Below are positions 15,835-17,437 of a stretch of DNA of 17,437 nucleotides, in pieces. Positions within the stretch are counted from its first letter, which is position 1; every line of letters starts with the position of its first letter. Below the pieces are notes generated by a model, which worked only from the letters and a program-made list of their open reading frames with translations, made no database searches and was not told the DNA's origin. Origin of the DNA: JBOGJG01 sp050747825 (GTDB lineage Bacteria > Acidobacteriota > UBA6911 > RPQK01 > JBOGJG01); assembly GCA_050747825.1 (NCBI GenBank), contig JBOGJG010000123.1, positions 1 to 17,437 of the forward strand, in the 5' to 3' direction. The position numbers and the translations under genes are program-made.

Positions 15835-17437
15835 ATGAAAGTACAAGCCGTCCTGATATCGCTTACCCTTCTCCTGCCCAGCACGATCCCAGCACAATCG
15901 CAATACGATCGCCACATCGCTTTCGACAACAGCCTCACTGACAAGTCTCACTATTACAGTGAAGGATCCTATGTGTCTCCGAGCGAGCTGGAACTTGCGG
16001 ATGGCAAGTTTCCTGTCGAAGAGACGCGCTGCGTAACCCCGCCGAACTGCCTTCGCCTGAGATGGCGGTCCCGGAGCGGTGGTGACTGGCGCCTGGCGCT
16101 CAACCTTCGAAAACATTACCGAAACGTTGATTTTTCGGGCAGCGCGCTGTCCTTCTGGTGCTATTCGGACACGGACCTTCCTGCGGATGAGTCCCCCCTC
16201 GTCCATCTGAATGACGTGGACGGTGAAGGCACACCTTCGGTCCGGCTCATTGGTTCTCTGGACAAGCTTCCTGCTCACCGGTGGCTGCGGGTCCGACTGC
16301 CTTTCGATTCCTTCGTTGGACTCTTTAACGCGACGCGCGACACACACTTTGATTCGCGCCGCCTCTCAAAGATAAGCATCGTTCAAGGACTTGACGACGG
16401 AAAGCCGCATACGCTCTACATTGATGATGTGAAGATCAGCGATGATACGGTGGACGATGTCCAGCCCCCCGCTACCCCCGCGGGCCTGGGCGCAACAGGC
16501 TATGACCGCCACATTGACCTGACCTGGCAAGTCAACACAGAGGCCGATCTCCAGCACTACAAGATCTACCGGTCCTTCGACGGAAAGGAGTACACGCCGA
16601 TCGGCATCCAGAAAGGACACCTCACTCGCTACGCGGATTTTCTCGGCGAAAGCGGCAAGACCGCCTTCTACAAGATCAGCGCGGTGGATGTGAACTACAG
16701 TCAGTCGCCGCTTTCGAAGCAGGTGCAGGCCGCTACCCGCGCTATGAGCGATGAGGAACTTCTGACGATGGTCCAGGAGGCATGTTTCCGGTACTACTGG
16801 GACGCCGCTCATCCGGTGGCCGGCATGGCGATTGAGATTCTTCCGGGCGACGAAAACCTTGTGGCCCTGGGAGCGTCCGGGTTTGGAATCATGGCACTCG
16901 TCGTTGGAGTGGAGAGAGGGTTCATTGCGCGCGAGCAAGGTGCAGACCGCCTGCTGAAGATCGTCCGTTTCCTGGCCAAGGCGGACCGGTTCCACGGTGT
17001 GTGGCCTCACTTCCTGGATGGCAGGACTGGAAAGGTCATGCCTTATTTTGGGAAATACGATGACGGCGGCGACCTGGTCGAAACGGCGTTTCTCATTCAG
17101 GGACTCCTCGTCGCGCGGCAGTATTTCGACGGCGATACAAAGGCCGAGGAGGAGATCCGCGAGACGATAACCGACTTGTGGAGGTCGGTTGAGTGGGACT
17201 GGTATCGCAAAGGGCCCAACAGCGATTTCCTCTACTGGCACTGGTCACCCAATCACGGCTTTCATATCGGTCATCCGCTGGTGGGCTGGAACGAGACGAT
17301 GATCGTGTATCTGCTCGGCATCGCCTCGCCGACTCACCCTGTGTCGGCGAACATGTATCACACCGGCTGGGCGGGCCAGTCGGACCTGGCGGTGCAATAT
17401 CGCCGCGCGTGGAGCAGAACAACGCATGGGGACCGCT
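15835..17437 (+). CDS. Exported GH144-type glucoamylase-family enzyme with beta-sandwich and FN3-like modules (partial)
   Basis: 534 codons are visible; the 3' end lies beyond the window. Residues 1-20 form a signal peptide (MKVQAVLISLTLLLPSTIPA|Q). Residues about 24-208 look like a galactose-binding-type beta-sandwich (LSFWCYSDTDLP, then HTLYIDDVKISDD), similar in style to CBM11-like modules. Residues about 212-302 resemble a fibronectin type III domain (PPATPAGLGATG, ADLQHYKIYRS). From about 304 comes the helical-barrel 'glucoamylase' domain (PF10091/GH144 type): LGASGFGIMALVVGVERGF (345-363), DDGGDLVETAFLIQGLL, LYWHWSPNHGF (466-476), GWNETMIVYLLGIASPTHP. Characterised GH144 enzymes act on beta-1,2-glucans. 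In the relatives I recall, the segment after HPVSG reads ARERS; here it is AIEIL. The start is ATG 15835, one base past the TPR stop. A GTG at 15781 with AGGAGG upstream is a possible alternative. Confidence 0.85.
   Translation, partial: MKVQAVLISLTLLLPSTIPAQSQYDRHIAFDNSLTDKSHYYSEGSYVSPSELELADGKFPVEETRCVTPPNCLRLRWRSRSGGDWRLALNLRKHYRNVDFSGSALSFWCYSDTDLPADESPLVHLNDVDGEGTPSVRLIGSLDKLPAHRWLRVRLPFDSFVGLFNATRDTHFDSRRLSKISIVQGLDDGKPHTLYIDDVKISDDTVDDVQPPATPAGLGATGYDRHIDLTWQVNTEADLQHYKIYRSFDGKEYTPIGIQKGHLTRYADFLGESGKTAFYKISAVDVNYSQSPLSKQVQAATRAMSDEELLTMVQEACFRYYWDAAHPVAGMAIEILPGDENLVALGASGFGIMALVVGVERGFIAREQGADRLLKIVRFLAKADRFHGVWPHFLDGRTGKVMPYFGKYDDGGDLVETAFLIQGLLVARQYFDGDTKAEEEIRETITDLWRSVEWDWYRKGPNSDFLYWHWSPNHGFHIGHPLVGWNETMIVYLLGIASPTHPVSANMYHTGWAGQSDLAVQYRRAWSRTTHGDR

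Noticed and set aside
1..17437. tRNA, rRNA, CRISPR array, transposase or attachment site
   Set aside because: None was seen by eye. A tRNAscan or ISfinder run could still find something small, but no sequence here prompted a call.

Overview
The window reads as chromosomal DNA of a GC-rich Acidobacteriota bacterium, most like the Bryobacterales/Solibacter group. That is inference from the gene set: two very large TonB-dependent receptors with an N-terminal carboxypeptidase-regulatory-like domain and an Oar-like layout, several exported tetratricopeptide-repeat (TPR) proteins, and a GH144-type 'glucoamylase family' enzyme. No rRNA, tRNA, CRISPR array or complete insertion sequence was recognised.

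Left block (1 to about 6180), all on the minus strand. In transcription order it holds the C-terminal two thirds of GlmS (5081-6154), a hairpin, a good sigma70-like promoter (4907-4935), TonB receptor 1 (1498-4863), a perfect 12-bp hairpin (1424-1465), an exported TPR protein (196-1389), and the start of an unrecognised frame that runs off the left edge (1-187). That edge frame contains a 42-bp patch (135-176) that matches the inside of the regulator gene in the right block at 40 of 42 positions.

Centre (about 6172-6186): a sharp junction. A GlmS frame that has lost its glutaminase half lies head to head with the C-terminal part of an IclR-family regulator (about 6178-6501). Both 5' halves and any promoters between them are gone.

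Right block (6502-17437), all on the plus strand. A 381-bp gene-free stretch precedes a 938-residue protein that appears to join a periplasmic solute-binding-like domain, one membrane helix, a cytoplasmic OmpR/PhoB-like winged helix and a TPR-like tail. It could be a one-component transmembrane sensor and transcription factor. It is followed by TonB receptor 2 (9848-13171), a perfect 9-bp hairpin (13183-13205), two exported TPR proteins (13213-14646 and 14664-15833), and an exported GH144-like enzyme with a beta-sandwich and an FN3-like module (15835 to the right edge). The close spacing from the receptor onwards suggests one transcription unit.

Working model (inference): the right block is a glycan-uptake locus, possibly for beta-1,2-glucan. 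The enzyme cuts the glycan, the receptor imports the pieces, the TPR proteins assist in the periplasm, and the solute-binding/winged-helix fusion senses the sugar and controls the locus. The left block repeats the receptor, hairpin and TPR module.
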